Shown: piece after piece, positions 1 through 8,880 of the stretch
How the letters are laid out: the number at the start of each line of letters is the position of its first letter
Position numbering within the stretch: position 1 is the first letter of the stretch
NCBI GenBank assembly: GCA_947476625.1
Contig: CANJRA010000001.1
Span: 124,001-188,000 of the forward strand
Source: Fidelibacterota bacterium
GTDB lineage: Bacteria; Pseudomonadota; Alphaproteobacteria; Rhodospirillales; Rhodospirillaceae
Reading direction: 5' to 3'
DNA length: 64,000 bases
The notes under the pieces: model-generated
What the model saw: the letters and a program-made list of their open reading frames with translations, nothing else
What the model was told of the DNA's origin: nothing
Databases searched by the model: none
Position numbers and translations under genes: made by a program

Positions 1-1
1 C

Positions 2-685
2 GAGGTTGCCGACGTTACCGGCGCCGGCGATACGGTCGTTGCGACGCTTACGCTTGCGATTGCCAGTGGCGCCGATCTGCTTTCCGCGGCGCGGCTTGCA
101 AACATTGCTGCGGGCATTGTTGTCGGACGTCATGGTACTGCCGTCGCTACGCCGGCCGATATCGCGGCAGCTCTGCGCCAAGACCAACGTGCGGATGCCG
201 ACAACAAAGTCAGCGACCGCGGCGGCATGACGGCGCGCGCCATGGAGTGGCGGCGTCAGGGATTGAAGGTCGGGTTTACGAATGGCTGTTTCGATCTGCT
301 TCACCCCGGCCATATCTCTCTGCTGCGTGAAGCGCGCGCGGCATGCGACAAGCTGGTAGTGGGCCTCAATAGCGACGCTTCTATAAAACGCCTGAAGGGC
401 CCAGACCGCCCGGTGCAAAACGAAAGCGCGCGTGCCGCCGTCATGGCATCGCTGTCTTCCGTCGACCTGGTCGTCATTTTCGGCGAAGATACACCCGGCG
501 CACTGATCGAGGTCTTGCGCCCGGATGTGCTGGTGAAGGGCGCCGACTACACACGGTCGCAGGTCGTCGGCGGGGACTTTGTCGAGAATTATGGCGGCAG
601 GGTGGTTCTGGCGGAGATCCTTCCGTCTCATTCCACCACGGCGACCATTGCCGCTGCGAAGACGGCAAAATCGGCAAAGAGCTGA
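2..685 (+). CDS. hldE: HldE C-terminal part (ADP-heptose synthesis), 5' partial
   Basis: The frame is open from base 2 and the gene begins before the window. The first ~75 residues are the end of a PfkB/ribokinase-type kinase domain, including the GAGD motif in DVTGAGDTVVATL. The rest is a cytidylyltransferase domain with the nucleotide-binding motif GCFDLLHPGHISLL and, near the end, VKGADYTRSQVVGG. HldE (RfaE) is a bifunctional cytosolic enzyme: the kinase makes heptose-1,7-bisphosphate and the second domain transfers AMP to heptose-1-phosphate, giving ADP-heptose for LPS inner core. An internal ATG at 227 could be mistaken for the start, but the kinase homology upstream is in the same frame without a stop. 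The product ends in an Ala/Lys-rich tail. Confidence 0.93.
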   Translation, partial: EVADVTGAGDTVVATLTLAIASGADLLSAARLANIAAGIVVGRHGTAVATPADIAAALRQDQRADADNKVSDRGGMTARAMEWRRQGLKVGFTNGCFDLLHPGHISLLREARAACDKLVVGLNSDASIKRLKGPDRPVQNESARAAVMASLSSVDLVVIFGEDTPGALIEVLRPDVLVKGADYTRSQVVGGDFVENYGGRVVLAEILPSHSTTATIAAAKTAKSAKS

Positions 686-708
686 GAAAGAAGGCGGGGC
701 AAAGAATT

Positions 709-1091
709 ATGAAACGCATTTTGCATACGGTCCTTGGCATAACAGCCGCCCTTGGACTGGCTGGTTGCGTCACGAACGGCAAAACCTTCCCAAACGTAGA
801 ATTCACGGGCGAAATGTTCCCCGAAGATCCGCCGGTCATCCGCCAGCCGGTATTGCCCGAGATGCTGGTGGCATGCCGAGGGCATGTTTTCGTGCCGGCG
901 CTCGGTATGACGTTCGTGGTGAAGGGTAAATATGCGCCTGCGAAAGGCCAGTATCTGCGCAAAGAGCGCTTAACCGCTCCTTACCGCGTCTCATTCCGCA
1001 CGGTGCGCGCGTGAGCGTGGAGAGCAGCCCGACGCGCTTGAGCGTCGAACTCGACAAGCTGGGGCGTATCATCGGCCTTTATTACGGCTGA
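709..1091 (+). pseudogene. Small lipoprotein resembling peptidase inhibitor I78 family, frameshifted
   Basis: The ATG at 709 opens a lipoprotein signal peptide with lipobox LAGC, so a membrane-anchored periplasmic protein is expected. The frame stops at 1014, but a second frame continues to a TGA at 1089-1091 and encodes IPHGARVSVESSPTRLSVEL then DKLGRIIGLYYG. This resembles the C-terminal half of I78-type inhibitors (arginine-valine, proline-glycine, then RLN-like and CG-like ends). Removing one TC from the TCTC at 989-992 joins the two parts as APYRV-IPHGARV. The usual final CG is YG here. The I78 assignment rests on the C-terminal pattern only; the N-terminal half I do not recognise. It could also be a simple sequencing error in an intact gene. 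Confidence 0.55.
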
Positions 1092-1099
1092 GTGTCCGC

Positions 1100-1528
1100 C
1101 TAAAGGCGCGGATCTATCACCGAAGACAAACGCTGACCCGCCGCAGCACGTAAAACGGTAGCTGTATGGGCATCGGCCACCACCACACCGCAGGTCTCGG
1201 GAAGGATCTGCCAGGGAAAATGCGGCGGTACGGCGAAGGAAAAGCCGTCGCAATAGGGCACATATTCAAGCCACTTGGCGTCGCCGCGAAAATCCTCCGG
1301 CGTGCTTTTAACCTCGACCATCAGAATCGTCCCGGAACCATTAAGACCGACCACGTCGGCGCGCCGCCCATTCCCGAGCTTGAATTCCGTCAGGCTGGAA
1401 TAGCCCATGTCCTCCAGCCAGCGTGATACGCCCCGCGTGACCGCGGCAGTGACCGCCGCCGGCACCGCTTTCACCTGGGCCTTGCGAAACCGCGGGACCT
1501 GATTGAGGTTAGAAAAAGGAATGTTCAT
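1100..1528 (-). CDS. mmcB: MmcB family DNA repair protein (putative endonuclease)
   Basis: This 142-residue protein has the compact layout of the MmcB family, a restriction-endonuclease-like fold first linked to mitomycin C damage repair in Caulobacter. The visible active-site-like pattern is ADVVGLNGSGTILMVEVKS: an acidic residue, then a beta strand ending in E-x-K, as in PD-(D/E)XK nucleases. W, Y and F residues in WLEYVPYCDGFSFAVP are also typical. It is transcribed toward the lipoprotein gene and ends in TAG, only 8 bp after that gene's restored stop. Family assignment is firm; the exact biochemical role is known only from genetics in relatives. Confidence 0.85.
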   Translation of the reverse strand: MNIPFSNLNQVPRFRKAQVKAVPAAVTAAVTRGVSRWLEDMGYSSLTEFKLGNGRRADVVGLNGSGTILMVEVKSTPEDFRGDAKWLEYVPYCDGFSFAVPPHFPWQILPETCGVVVADAHTATVLRAAAGQRLSSVIDPRL

Positions 1529-1722
1529 CTTATGTTCCCCTGGTCCAGATTACGGATGCAAGGGTCGAGGGCAAAGCGGCTTTATTTTACCGGTAGAATC
1601 AGTATGGTGCGCCCCTTCCCCGTTGCAAAAACGGCCCCTCAAAAAGGGGACCAAATAAGCGCCGCGCGCCAGAGAATTCAGAGTGAATTCAGAAGTGAAT
1701 ACAGATTACCGAAGGTGAGATC

Positions 1723-2262
1723 GTGGTCGAAGTAATCCGGGCAAAGCTTCACGGCATTCGGGTTACAGGTGCCGACTTGCACTACCACGGGTCGATCACG
1801 CTCGATCCGGACCATGCGGTAGCGGCGGGCCTTTACCCCACCGAGTTTGTCGATATCTGGAATAAGAACTCCGGAGCGCGGCTCAGCACGTATGTCATTT
1901 ACGGCGCTGCCGGATCGCGGTGCTGCATTCTCAACGGCGCTGCTTCGCGGACATGTCAGGTGGGCGACGAACTCATCATTGCGGCAAAAGCCGAAGTCGC
2001 GCCCAAAGACCTGTACGACCTGAAGCCGCGTGTGCTGACGTTCACGCCGACCAACGAAATCGATCAGGCCCTGTACTACGAAGTTTTCAAAAGCGAGGCG
2101 CGTGAGTTCGATTTTCGTATTGTCGACACCACGGCCGGCCGGCCGGCGAGCGCTCACAATTACGCCAATGTGGATGTCACGGCCATTCGCACGCACCTGA
2201 AGACAAAAGGCATGTCGGACGGCGATATCAATACATTCGTCGAAAAATTCCTGGCGCGTTGA
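1723..2262 (+). CDS. panD: Aspartate 1-decarboxylase PanD with C-terminal extension
   Basis: PanD makes beta-alanine from aspartate for pantothenate and CoA synthesis. The pyruvoyl cofactor arises by self-cleavage at Gly-Ser; here the motif is DLHYHGSITLD with the cut expected between G23 and S24. Further family marks are KLHGIRVTGADL, STYVIYG (the catalytic tyrosine region) and LNGAASRTCQVGDELIIAA. The start is GTG at 1723, preceded by a clear AAGGTGA ribosome site. The product is 179 residues, against about 115-140 for most PanD; the extra ~55 residues follow the KPRV segment and are not recognised. The gene lies alone between mmcB and a broken GNAT gene, so no pantothenate operon is present here. 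Confidence 0.93.
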   Translation: MVEVIRAKLHGIRVTGADLHYHGSITLDPDHAVAAGLYPTEFVDIWNKNSGARLSTYVIYGAAGSRCCILNGAASRTCQVGDELIIAAKAEVAPKDLYDLKPRVLTFTPTNEIDQALYYEVFKSEAREFDFRIVDTTAGRPASAHNYANVDVTAIRTHLKTKGMSDGDINTFVEKFLAR

Positions 2263-2297
2263 TCGCGCGCCGATCTCAGGCGTGGTAGATTCATTTC

Positions 2298-2849
2298 ATG
2301 TCCGCGCCCGAACTCCGTTCTCTTACACTGCCCATTCAGACGCGCCGCCTCGTGCTCCGCGACTATGTGGCGACCGATACCAGCGCTGTTTTTTCTTATG
2401 TGAAAGAGCCCAGCTTCTGGCAGTTCCAGAGGGCCGACGCGCCGACCGTGGAGCAGGTCGATACGCTCCTGCAATGAGCCGTCAACGAGCAGGCTATTGC
2501 ACCACGCCTGATGTATTTCCTGGCAGCGGCGCGCAAAGATGCCGGCGAGATTGTCGGCGAGGCCGTCCTCAAGATTATAAATCCCAGCGAGCGTCAGGGT
2601 GAAATTGGTTTTGGCGTTGCGCCAAAATACTGGAAGCAAGGCTATGCAACCGAAATCGCCGGCACTGTCATGGATTCGGCCTTCCAGCACTTCAACCTGC
2701 ACCGTGTCGCGGCGCAATGCAGCCCCGACAACAAGGGCTCGATCCGCATCATGCAAAAGCTCGGCATGGCGCGCGAGGGCTTGCTGCGAGATATTCATTT
2801 CGCGCGCGGCAAATGGTGGAGCACCGTGATCTACGGCGTGCTCGATTAA
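2298..2849 (+). pseudogene. GNAT acetyltransferase (RimJ/RimL type) with in-frame TGA
   Basis: The reading frame from ATG 2298 encodes LTLPIQTRRLVLRDYVATD, the usual start of RimJ/RimL-like N-acetyltransferases, and runs to a TGA at 2475-2477. The same frame then continues without another stop to TAA 2847-2849 and includes the acetyl-CoA loop region (FGVAPKYWKQGYATEIAG) and the family ending NKGSIRIMQKLGMAREG. The interrupted site reads TLLQ-stop-AVNEQ; relatives often have tryptophan or a similar residue there, so a single base change explains it. Overall length (183 codons) is normal. A downstream ATG at 2511 could make only a fragment lacking the first beta strands. Substrate unknown. Confidence 0.75.
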
Positions 2850-2920
2850 GAACACGCGAAGATCAAAAATCTCAAGAAAGAGTGATGTATCGCGCGTGAG
2901 AAAATCACGCGCGCGCCAGC

Positions 2921-4318
2921 TCACCAACCAGTGGCGATCCGTTCCACCAATTGCTTCACGCTCGGCACGAAGCCGTTTTTATACCAAGGGTCTTGGCTGA
3001 AGCGGTAAGCGTTGTGGCCGGCAAACATCAATTCGTTATGGATGCTGCCATCGTGGGCAATGTTCTGCAGAGTCTTTTGAATGCAGAAGCTGCGCGGATC
3101 CGCTTTGCGGCCGGTGCTGCCTTCTTCGTTTTGCGACCAGTTGGAAAAAGCGCAGGCCGAAAGGCAGCCCATGCAGGCAATCTGATCGGCACGAATATCT
3201 TCGGCTTCTTCTGGCGCCACAAAAATAAAGGTCGCGTCCGGCGTCTTCATGGTTTCAGTGAAGCCTTGTTCCATCCAGGTTTGGGCGCGGAACTTATCGG
3301 CGGCGGTGACATAAACTTCTTTTTTGCGCGCACCGATGTTGAGCGCGGTTTCGTGCGCGCCGACCGGTTCCGGTGTAAAAGGAATCTGACGCTCGCTGCG
3401 GTGTTCAAGATTTTCCAGAAATCCGTTATGCACGGCCGAAGAATAGAAACCTGTGGGGCTAAAGCGTTGCAGGCGCACGTCGCCTGGCTTCAACGTAACA
3501 AGACGCTTCTTCCATTCCGACAAAATCGGGCTTTCTTGCGTCAGCAGCGGACGCGTCCCGAATTGGAACGCGACAGGTCCGATTTCGGGATTGTCGAGCC
3601 AATATTCCCACTCGGATAACCACCACACGCCGCCGGCCATGATGATCGGCGTATTATGCAGTCCGGCTTCATTCATCACCTGACGCAAGGCGACGACGCG
3701 CGGATACGGGTCTTCGGGTTTGCGCGGATCTTCGGAATTGGATAGGCCGTTATGCCCGCCCGCAAGCCACGGATCTTCATAGACCACGCCGCCCAGAAGA
3801 TCGGAGAATTTGTGATAGGCGCGCTTCCATAAGGCGCGGAAGGCGCGGCCCGATGAAATGATCGGGTAGTAATGTATGCCGTAGTGTGCGGCGATCTCGG
3901 CAAGGCGGTAAGGCATGCCGGCACCGCAGGTCACGCCGTGAATCAGGCCGCGGCATTTATCCAAAACGCCTTCGAGAACGCGCTCGGCGCCGCCCATTTC
4001 CCAAAGGATATTGATGTGCAGGCGCCCGCGATTGCCGCGCGTCTCGTGCGCGATGCGGGCTTGTGTAATGCCGCCGTCGATGGCGTATTTTACCAGCTCT
4101 TCATGACGATCGTGACGCGTGCGTCCGCGATACACTTGCGGAATCACAAGGCCGGAAGAATCAAAAGAGTCGGCATTAACGCCGGAGAAGGTGCCGACGG
4201 CGCCCGCCGCAGCAAATGCGCCCGAGGTCATGCCGTTTGAAACGGCGACACCTTTGCCGCCCTCAATGATGGGCAGCACTTCCTGTCCGGCCATTATGAT
4301 CGAGTTAAGCGCTTTCAC
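2921..4318 (-). CDS. Nitronate monooxygenase / 2-nitropropane dioxygenase-like flavoenzyme
   Basis: The 465-residue product has the FMN-binding TIM-barrel features of the NPD family: HGVTCGAGMPYRLAEIAA, a GGHNGLSNSEDP segment (the GGHxG phosphate site) and TPIIMAGGVW, followed by VAFQFGTRPLL. NPD enzymes oxidise alkyl nitronates using flavin, but the family also includes FabK-type enoyl-ACP reductases, so the substrate is unsure. An extra C-terminal ~150 residues carry cysteines (IACMGCLSACAFSNW and FCIQKT) that could bind a metal or iron-sulfur centre; this is not seen in minimal NPD proteins. It stands alone between a GNAT remnant and a phosphodiesterase gene. Confidence 0.7.
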   Translation of the reverse strand: MKALNSIIMAGQEVLPIIEGGKGVAVSNGMTSGAFAAAGAVGTFSGVNADSFDSSGLVIPQVYRGRTRHDRHEELVKYAIDGGITQARIAHETRGNRGRLHINILWEMGGAERVLEGVLDKCRGLIHGVTCGAGMPYRLAEIAAHYGIHYYPIISSGRAFRALWKRAYHKFSDLLGGVVYEDPWLAGGHNGLSNSEDPRKPEDPYPRVVALRQVMNEAGLHNTPIIMAGGVWWLSEWEYWLDNPEIGPVAFQFGTRPLLTQESPILSEWKKRLVTLKPGDVRLQRFSPTGFYSSAVHNGFLENLEHRSERQIPFTPEPVGAHETALNIGARKKEVYVTAADKFRAQTWMEQGFTETMKTPDATFIFVAPEEAEDIRADQIACMGCLSACAFSNWSQNEEGSTGRKADPRSFCIQKTLQNIAHDGSIHNELMFAGHNAYRFSQDPWYKNGFVPSVKQLVERIATGW

Positions 4319-4444
4319 CTGCGTGCCTTCCGTCGGGGGCCTTCACGAGCCCGTCCGGGCGAATCGCATCCGCAATATAGGGTGCGCGGGCGCTGGGTCC
4401 AAGCAAACTTGGCCTTTTACGCCTACACAACTGATTTAGTTACA

Positions 4445-5182
4445 CTATTTTCCGAAAATTTTGACCATTTTGTCGGGAATATCGGTAAAAATCGCATCCA
4501 CGCCCCAGCCAAACAAGATTTCCGCGCGCGCCGGTTCATTGACCGTATAGGCCAGCACGCCGTATCCCGCGCCGCGTACTTCCATGACCTGCTCACGCGT
4601 CAGGTGCTTTTGGTTGGCGTTGAACGTCGCAAGGCCCAACGTTTTACCAAGTTCAGCCCAATCCTCCGGCAAGCGATCTATCAAAAAGCCGCGTGGCCAT
4701 TGCGGCAGAATCTCCTTTGCCGCGGCCACAGCCTGACGCGAAAAACTCGACACGAGCGGTGTCGGGCGATCTTCCGGCCAGCAGGCGGCGGCAATGGGCA
4801 ATGCAACGGCCGCCAGTTCTACCTCACGGCCGGCGTCGGTCTTGAGCTCGATGTTGCAACCGAGATCGAGTGCCGCCAAAAGTTCGAGCGTCTCTTCAAA
4901 TGTGGGAATCATTTCGCCTTTGAAGGCGGGCCCGAACCAGCTGCCCGCATCAAGAAGGGCAATCACTTCGAATTCGGCTTCGGCGAGAAGGCCAATGCCG
5001 TCGCTGGTACGCTCAAGTTCATCGTCGTGAAAAATAACGGTGCGGCGATCGACGGTAAGAGAAACATCGAACTCCACCCAACGCGCGCCATCCGCCGCCG
5101 CCTGCCGGAAAGACGCCAGAGTATTCTCTGGCGCTTTCCGGGGCGAACCGCGGTGCGCGATGATGCGTGGAAACGATCCCAC
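4445..5182 (-). CDS. ugpQ: Glycerophosphodiester phosphodiesterase
   Basis: The N-terminus IIAHRGSPRKAPENTLASF is the classic GDPD signature: catalytic HRG, then PENT. WVEFDVSLTVDRR and VIFHDDELERTSDG supply the metal-binding E-x-D and the second catalytic histidine. Family members hydrolyse deacylated phospholipids to glycerol-3-phosphate and an alcohol. At 245 residues with no signal peptide it matches the cytosolic UgpQ subtype. It lies just downstream of pnp on the same strand (13 bp), perhaps read through from it. A second, more divergent PLC-like phosphodiesterase is encoded at 59233-59865. Confidence 0.9.
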   Translation of the reverse strand: MGSFPRIIAHRGSPRKAPENTLASFRQAAADGARWVEFDVSLTVDRRTVIFHDDELERTSDGIGLLAEAEFEVIALLDAGSWFGPAFKGEMIPTFEETLELLAALDLGCNIELKTDAGREVELAAVALPIAAACWPEDRPTPLVSSFSRQAVAAAKEILPQWPRGFLIDRLPEDWAELGKTLGLATFNANQKHLTREQVMEVRGAGYGVLAYTVNEPARAEILFGWGVDAIFTDIPDKMVKIFGK

Positions 5183-5195
5183 GGCGGGCGGCTGA

Positions 5196-7322
5196 TTAGA
5201 CGGCCGCTGCGGATTCCGGTTCGACTTCTTTGCCGGTCACCTGATCGATACGCTTCATGGACAACTTGACCTTGCCGCGGTCGTCGATGCCCAAGCATTT
5301 CACTTTAACGATGTCGCCTTCTTTGACGACATCGCTGACCTGCTGCACGCGCTTCGAAGCAAGTTCCGAAATGTGCACGAGGCCGTCACGCTTGCCGAGG
5401 AAGTTCACGAAGGCGCCGAAGTCCATGATCTTGACGACGGTGCCGGTGTAAATCGCATTGAGTTCCGGTTCCGCGACGATGTCTTTGATCCGACGAACGG
5501 CTTCTTCCATCATTTCCTGATCGGCCGAAGCGACGCGCACGGTGCCGTCGTCTTCGATGTCGATTTTGGTTCCGGTGGATTCTTGCAGTTCGCGAATGAC
5601 TTTGCCGCCGGTGCCGATGATTTCGCGGATCTTATCCTTGGGAACCTGCAGCGTGGTGATACGCGGCGCATGCTCGGCAACCTGATCGCGCGCGCCGGTC
5701 ATGGCTTTCGCCATTTCGCCGAGGATGTGGAGGCGACCATCGCGCGCTTGGCGCAAGGCAATTTCCATGATCTCGGAGGTGATCGACGTGATCTTGATGT
5801 CCATCTGCAACGAGGTAACCCCGGCTTCCGTGCCGGCAACCTTGAAGTCCATGTCGCCCAGATGATCTTCGTCACCCAGAATGTCTGACAGAACGGCGAA
5901 GTCGTTGCCTTCCTTGATCAGACCCATGGCAATCCCGGCGACGGGACGGGCCAGCGGCACGCCCGCGTCCATCAATGCCAGCGAACTGCCGCAAACGGTG
6001 GCCATCGACGACGAACCGTTCGATTCGGTGATTTCAGATACCAGACGCAGGGTGTACGGGAACGCGTCCTTGCCCGGGATCAGCGGATGCAGCGCGCGCC
6101 ATGCGAGCTTGCCGTGACCGATTTCGCGGCGGCCCGGGCTGCCCATGCGGCCGGCTTCACCCACCGAATACGGAGGGAAGTTGTAATGCAGCATGAAGTT
6201 CTGGCGGTATTCGCCTTCCAGCGCGTCGATGATCTGTTCGTCCTGGCCGGTGCCGAGCGTCGTGGTCACGAGCGCCTGGGTTTCACCGCGCGTGAACAGC
6301 GCGGAGCCGTGGGTGCGCGGCAGAATGCCGACTTCGATTTCGATTTGACGCACGGTCTTGGTGTCGCGGCCATCGATACGCTTGCCGGTCTTCAAGATGT
6401 TGCCGCGAACGACATCGGCTTCCATGTGCTTGAAAACGCCACCGGCGACGGCAACTTCGGCCGCGTTGTCGCCAAGGCTGGCGATGGCTTTTTTCTTTAC
6501 GTCGCCGACAGCGGCGTAACGATCTTGCTTCACCTGGTTCTTGTAGGCTTCAGACAGTTCGCCCGCGAACGCCGCGAGCTTGGTTTTAACGGCAGTCACT
6601 TCCGGCGCTTCGGCCGGAATGTCGCGCGGATCTTTCGCGCAAGCGCGCGCCAGATCGATGATCATTTGAATGACCGGCATCATCTGTTCGTGACCATACT
6701 TAACGGCGCCGAGCATGATGTCTTCCGACAATTCCTTGGCTTCGGATTCAACCATCAGCACGCCTTCGCGTGTCGCGGCCAGAACCAGATCGAGCGAGGT
6801 CTTGTCGGTTTCGTCCATGCGCGGGTTCAGCACATAAGCGCCGTCGACGTAACCGACGCGCGCAGCGGCGATCGGACCGAGGAACGGAATGCCGGAAATC
6901 GTCAGCGCGGCCGACGCGCCGATCATGGCAATGACATCGGGATCATTTTTCAGATCGTGCGACAACACTGTGCAAACCACTTGGGTTTCGTTGCGGTAGC
7001 CTGCGTGAAACAGCGGGCGGATCGGACGGTCGATCAGGCGCGAGGTCAGCACTTCCTTTTCGGTCGGGCGACCTTCACGTTTGAAGAAGCCGCCGGGAAT
7101 TTTACCCGCGGCAAAAGTCTTTTCCTGATAGTTGACGGTCAGCGGGAAAAAATCGATGCCGGGTTTCGGCGCTTTAGCGCCAACGGCGGTGCAGAGCACG
7201 GTTGTGTCGCCGTAAGAGACCATCACTGCGCCGTCAGCTTGACGCGCGATCTTGCCGGTTTCCAGAACCAGCTTACGGCCGCCCCATTCGATTTCTTTAC
7301 GTGTAACTTTGAACATAGACAT
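5196..7322 (-). CDS. pnp: Polyribonucleotide nucleotidyltransferase (PNPase)
   Basis: PNPase degrades RNA 3' to 5' by phosphorolysis and is part of the degradosome in many bacteria. The protein shows two RNase PH domains joined by a helical domain, then a KH domain ([19 protein letters not shown]) and an S1 domain ([20 protein letters not shown]), with an acidic tail. I place the start at the ATG at 7322 ([15 protein letters not shown]), which has a GAAGGAAG ribosome site; the frame is open further upstream but that part is not conserved. This gives 708 residues, normal for the family. It follows rpsO, as in most bacteria, after a 330-bp spacer rich in hairpins. Confidence 0.97.
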   Translation of the reverse strand: MSMFKVTRKEIEWGGRKLVLETGKIARQADGAVMVSYGDTTVLCTAVGAKAPKPGIDFFPLTVNYQEKTFAAGKIPGGFFKREGRPTEKEVLTSRLIDRPIRPLFHAGYRNETQVVCTVLSHDLKNDPDVIAMIGASAALTISGIPFLGPIAAARVGYVDGAYVLNPRMDETDKTSLDLVLAATREGVLMVESEAKELSEDIMLGAVKYGHEQMMPVIQMIIDLARACAKDPRDIPAEAPEVTAVKTKLAAFAGELSEAYKNQVKQDRYAAVGDVKKKAIASLGDNAAEVAVAGGVFKHMEADVVRGNILKTGKRIDGRDTKTVRQIEIEVGILPRTHGSALFTRGETQALVTTTLGTGQDEQIIDALEGEYRQNFMLHYNFPPYSVGEAGRMGSPGRREIGHGKLAWRALHPLIPGKDAFPYTLRLVSEITESNGSSSMATVCGSSLALMDAGVPLARPVAGIAMGLIKEGNDFAVLSDILGDEDHLGDMDFKVAGTEAGVTSLQMDIKITSITSEIMEIALRQARDGRLHILGEMAKAMTGARDQVAEHAPRITTLQVPKDKIREIIGTGGKVIRELQESTGTKIDIEDDGTVRVASADQEMMEEAVRRIKDIVAEPELNAIYTGTVVKIMDFGAFVNFLGKRDGLVHISELASKRVQQVSDVVKEGDIVKVKCLGIDDRGKVKLSMKRIDQVTGKEVEPESAAAV

Positions 7323-7652
7323 GTTTTTCTTCCTTCTTACCCCATAGACCGGCACCAGATTGTGCGCCCGGCTCACCGTTGGATGCCCACCCTTGTGGGC
7401 GCATACGGTTAGAGGTTAGCGAGCCGGGGTTTCGATCTCGCGCATCACGGCACATGCAGTGATGCGCTCCTTATTCAAACGCGCCGCACATGCGGCTCAT
7501 TCTTCGTACACGCTTCAGCGCACCTGCGCCGTTGCGTGGCGTGCAGCGATTTAAAGCCAGCCGCTGTTGCTGCGGGTAGCACCGAAAGCGTCCGCTTGTT
7601 CAAGACAAGGGACGCTCACCGGTTTCCATCAGTGGCTGGAACTCTGCGGATG
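7323..7652 (-). other. rpsO-pnp spacer with four hairpins (possible pnp autoregulatory leader)
   Basis: No gene is seen in these 330 bp. Four inverted repeats are visible: 7385-7400 (GCCCAC, loop CCTT, GTGGGC), 7441-7466 (CGCATCA / TGATGCG), 7483-7496 (GCCGCA / TGCGGC, 2-nt loop) and 7588-7615 (GCGTCC with an inner CTTGT/ACAAG stem, then GGACGC). The last could be an rpsO transcript end, although no long T run follows it. In E. coli, pnp controls its own mRNA through a 5' hairpin cut by RNase III; a comparable role here is inference from position and structure only. Confidence 0.45.
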
Positions 7653-7922
7653 TTAGCGCCGCAGGCCGAGACGGCCGATCAGATTGTCATAACGACCGCT
7701 ATCCGTATCCTTGAGGTAATCAAGCATGCGGCGGCGCTGACCGACCATCACCAGCAGACCACGACGGGAATGGTTATCCTTGTTGTGGCCTTTAAGGTGC
7801 TCGGTGAGATTCTTGATGCGTTCGCTGAGAACGGCCACCTGTACTTCGGGCGAACCGGTATCACCGGTCTTGGTGGCGAATTCTTTTATGAGCACTTGCT
7901 TGCGCTCTGCACTAATCGACAT
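7653..7922 (-). CDS. rpsO: 30S ribosomal protein S15
   Basis: The 89-residue product has the full S15 sequence pattern: [19 protein letters not shown], then [19 protein letters not shown] and [13 protein letters not shown]15 binds the central domain of 16S rRNA early in small-subunit assembly, contacting the h20/h21/h22 junction. Length is exactly that of the family. It is the link between the truB side and pnp in the long minus-strand translation block; the gap to truB is 16 bp. In E. coli S15 represses its own translation through a pseudoknot in its leader; I cannot judge whether that applies here. Confidence 0.97.
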   Translation of the reverse strand: MSISAERKQVLIKEFATKTGDTGSPEVQVAVLSERIKNLTEHLKGHNKDNHSRRGLLVMVGQRRRMLDYLKDTDSGRYDNLIGRLGLRR

Positions 7923-7938
7923 CGGGGACTCCTATAAG

Positions 7939-8880
7939 TCAGTGGTTTAAAACACGGACGGGACGGACCATGCCGTTCCCGACCTCAGCCACCGCAATCA
8001 GCTTGTCCCCGCAAATCGCCTGGACGGCAGTTCCCTGCTCCAGACCCGGCCCATTCGGACCAATAAGGGGGCTTCGCTTTACCACCGGCCAAAGCGCGAT
8101 GGCTTGGCCAAGGGTCATGCGGCGAGCTTCTTCCTCCGTCAGGGCCAAAGCCGGGATGTCGTCCAGCACGGTCCCAACCGGGAGAAGATACTCAGAATCG
8201 GCGGCTTTATGGCCTAAAGCCTCCAGGTTTTCCAGGGAAATCGCCCGATTTTCGCTAAAGGCGCCGCAGCGGGTGCGCCGCAGAGTCGCAATATGACCCA
8301 CGGTCCCCAAAACCCGCGCTAAATCCCGGACCAGGGCCCGGATATAGGTGCCTTTGCCGCATTCCACCCTAAATCGGGCGTGATCGGAATTCGCGGCTTC
8401 CAGAAACGTGAAGCTATGGACGTGTACCGACCGCGCGGCCAGCTCCAGCGGGGTCTTCTCACGCGCCATGTCGTATGCCCGCCGCCCGCCGACTTTGATG
8501 GCAGAGTAGTCGGGGGGGATTTGCTGAATGATGCCGGTGAAGCCCGGCAGCGCCGCCTCAATGGCGGCGGTATCGGGCCGTGCGTCGGAGGTCTCAATAA
8601 TCGTGCCGTCACGGTCATCCGTGTCGGTTGCAGCACCCCAAGTGACGTCGAATTCGTAGGTTTTGGCCCCATCCATAATGAAAGCGACGGTTTTGGTCGC
8701 TTCGCCGAGGGCTAAAGGCAGGATTCCGGTGGCTAAAGGGTCAAGCGTGCCCCCATGACCAGCTTTTTCGGCATCAAGTGCACGTTTAACCCGCGCGACA
8801 ACTGCGGCGGCCGTAATGCCTGCGGGTTTGTCGACTGCGATCCAGCCGTGAATCGGCCGGCCCTTCTTTTTGCGCGCCAC
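7939..8880 (-). CDS. truB: tRNA pseudouridine-55 synthase TruB
   Basis: TruB converts U55 of the tRNA T-loop to pseudouridine. The catalytic segment KAGHGGTLDPLATGILPLAL contains the essential aspartate in GTLDPLATG. Further motifs are KTYEFDVTWGAATDTDDRDG, YSAIKVGGRRAYDMAR and GTYIRALVRDLA. The C-terminal ~60 residues form a PUA-like domain for tRNA binding. At 313 residues it is a normal alphaproteobacterial length. The start is GTG at 8880, sharing one base with the rbfA stop, so the two are translationally coupled. It terminates in TGA, useful evidence that TGA is a true stop in this genome. Confidence 0.96.
   Translation of the reverse strand: MARKKKGRPIHGWIAVDKPAGITAAAVVARVKRALDAEKAGHGGTLDPLATGILPLALGEATKTVAFIMDGAKTYEFDVTWGAATDTDDRDGTIIETSDARPDTAAIEAALPGFTGIIQQIPPDYSAIKVGGRRAYDMAREKTPLELAARSVHVHSFTFLEAANSDHARFRVECGKGTYIRALVRDLARVLGTVGHIATLRRTRCGAFSENRAISLENLEALGHKAADSEYLLPVGTVLDDIPALALTEEEARRMTLGQAIALWPVVKRSPLIGPNGPGLEQGTAVQAICGDKLIAVAEVGNGMVRPVRVLNH

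Noticed and set aside
1635-1649. Terminator-like CCCCT/AGGGG hairpin between mmcB and panD.
   Set aside because: Stem is only five pairs with no T run on either strand, and it lies in the divergent spacer where no transcript should end.
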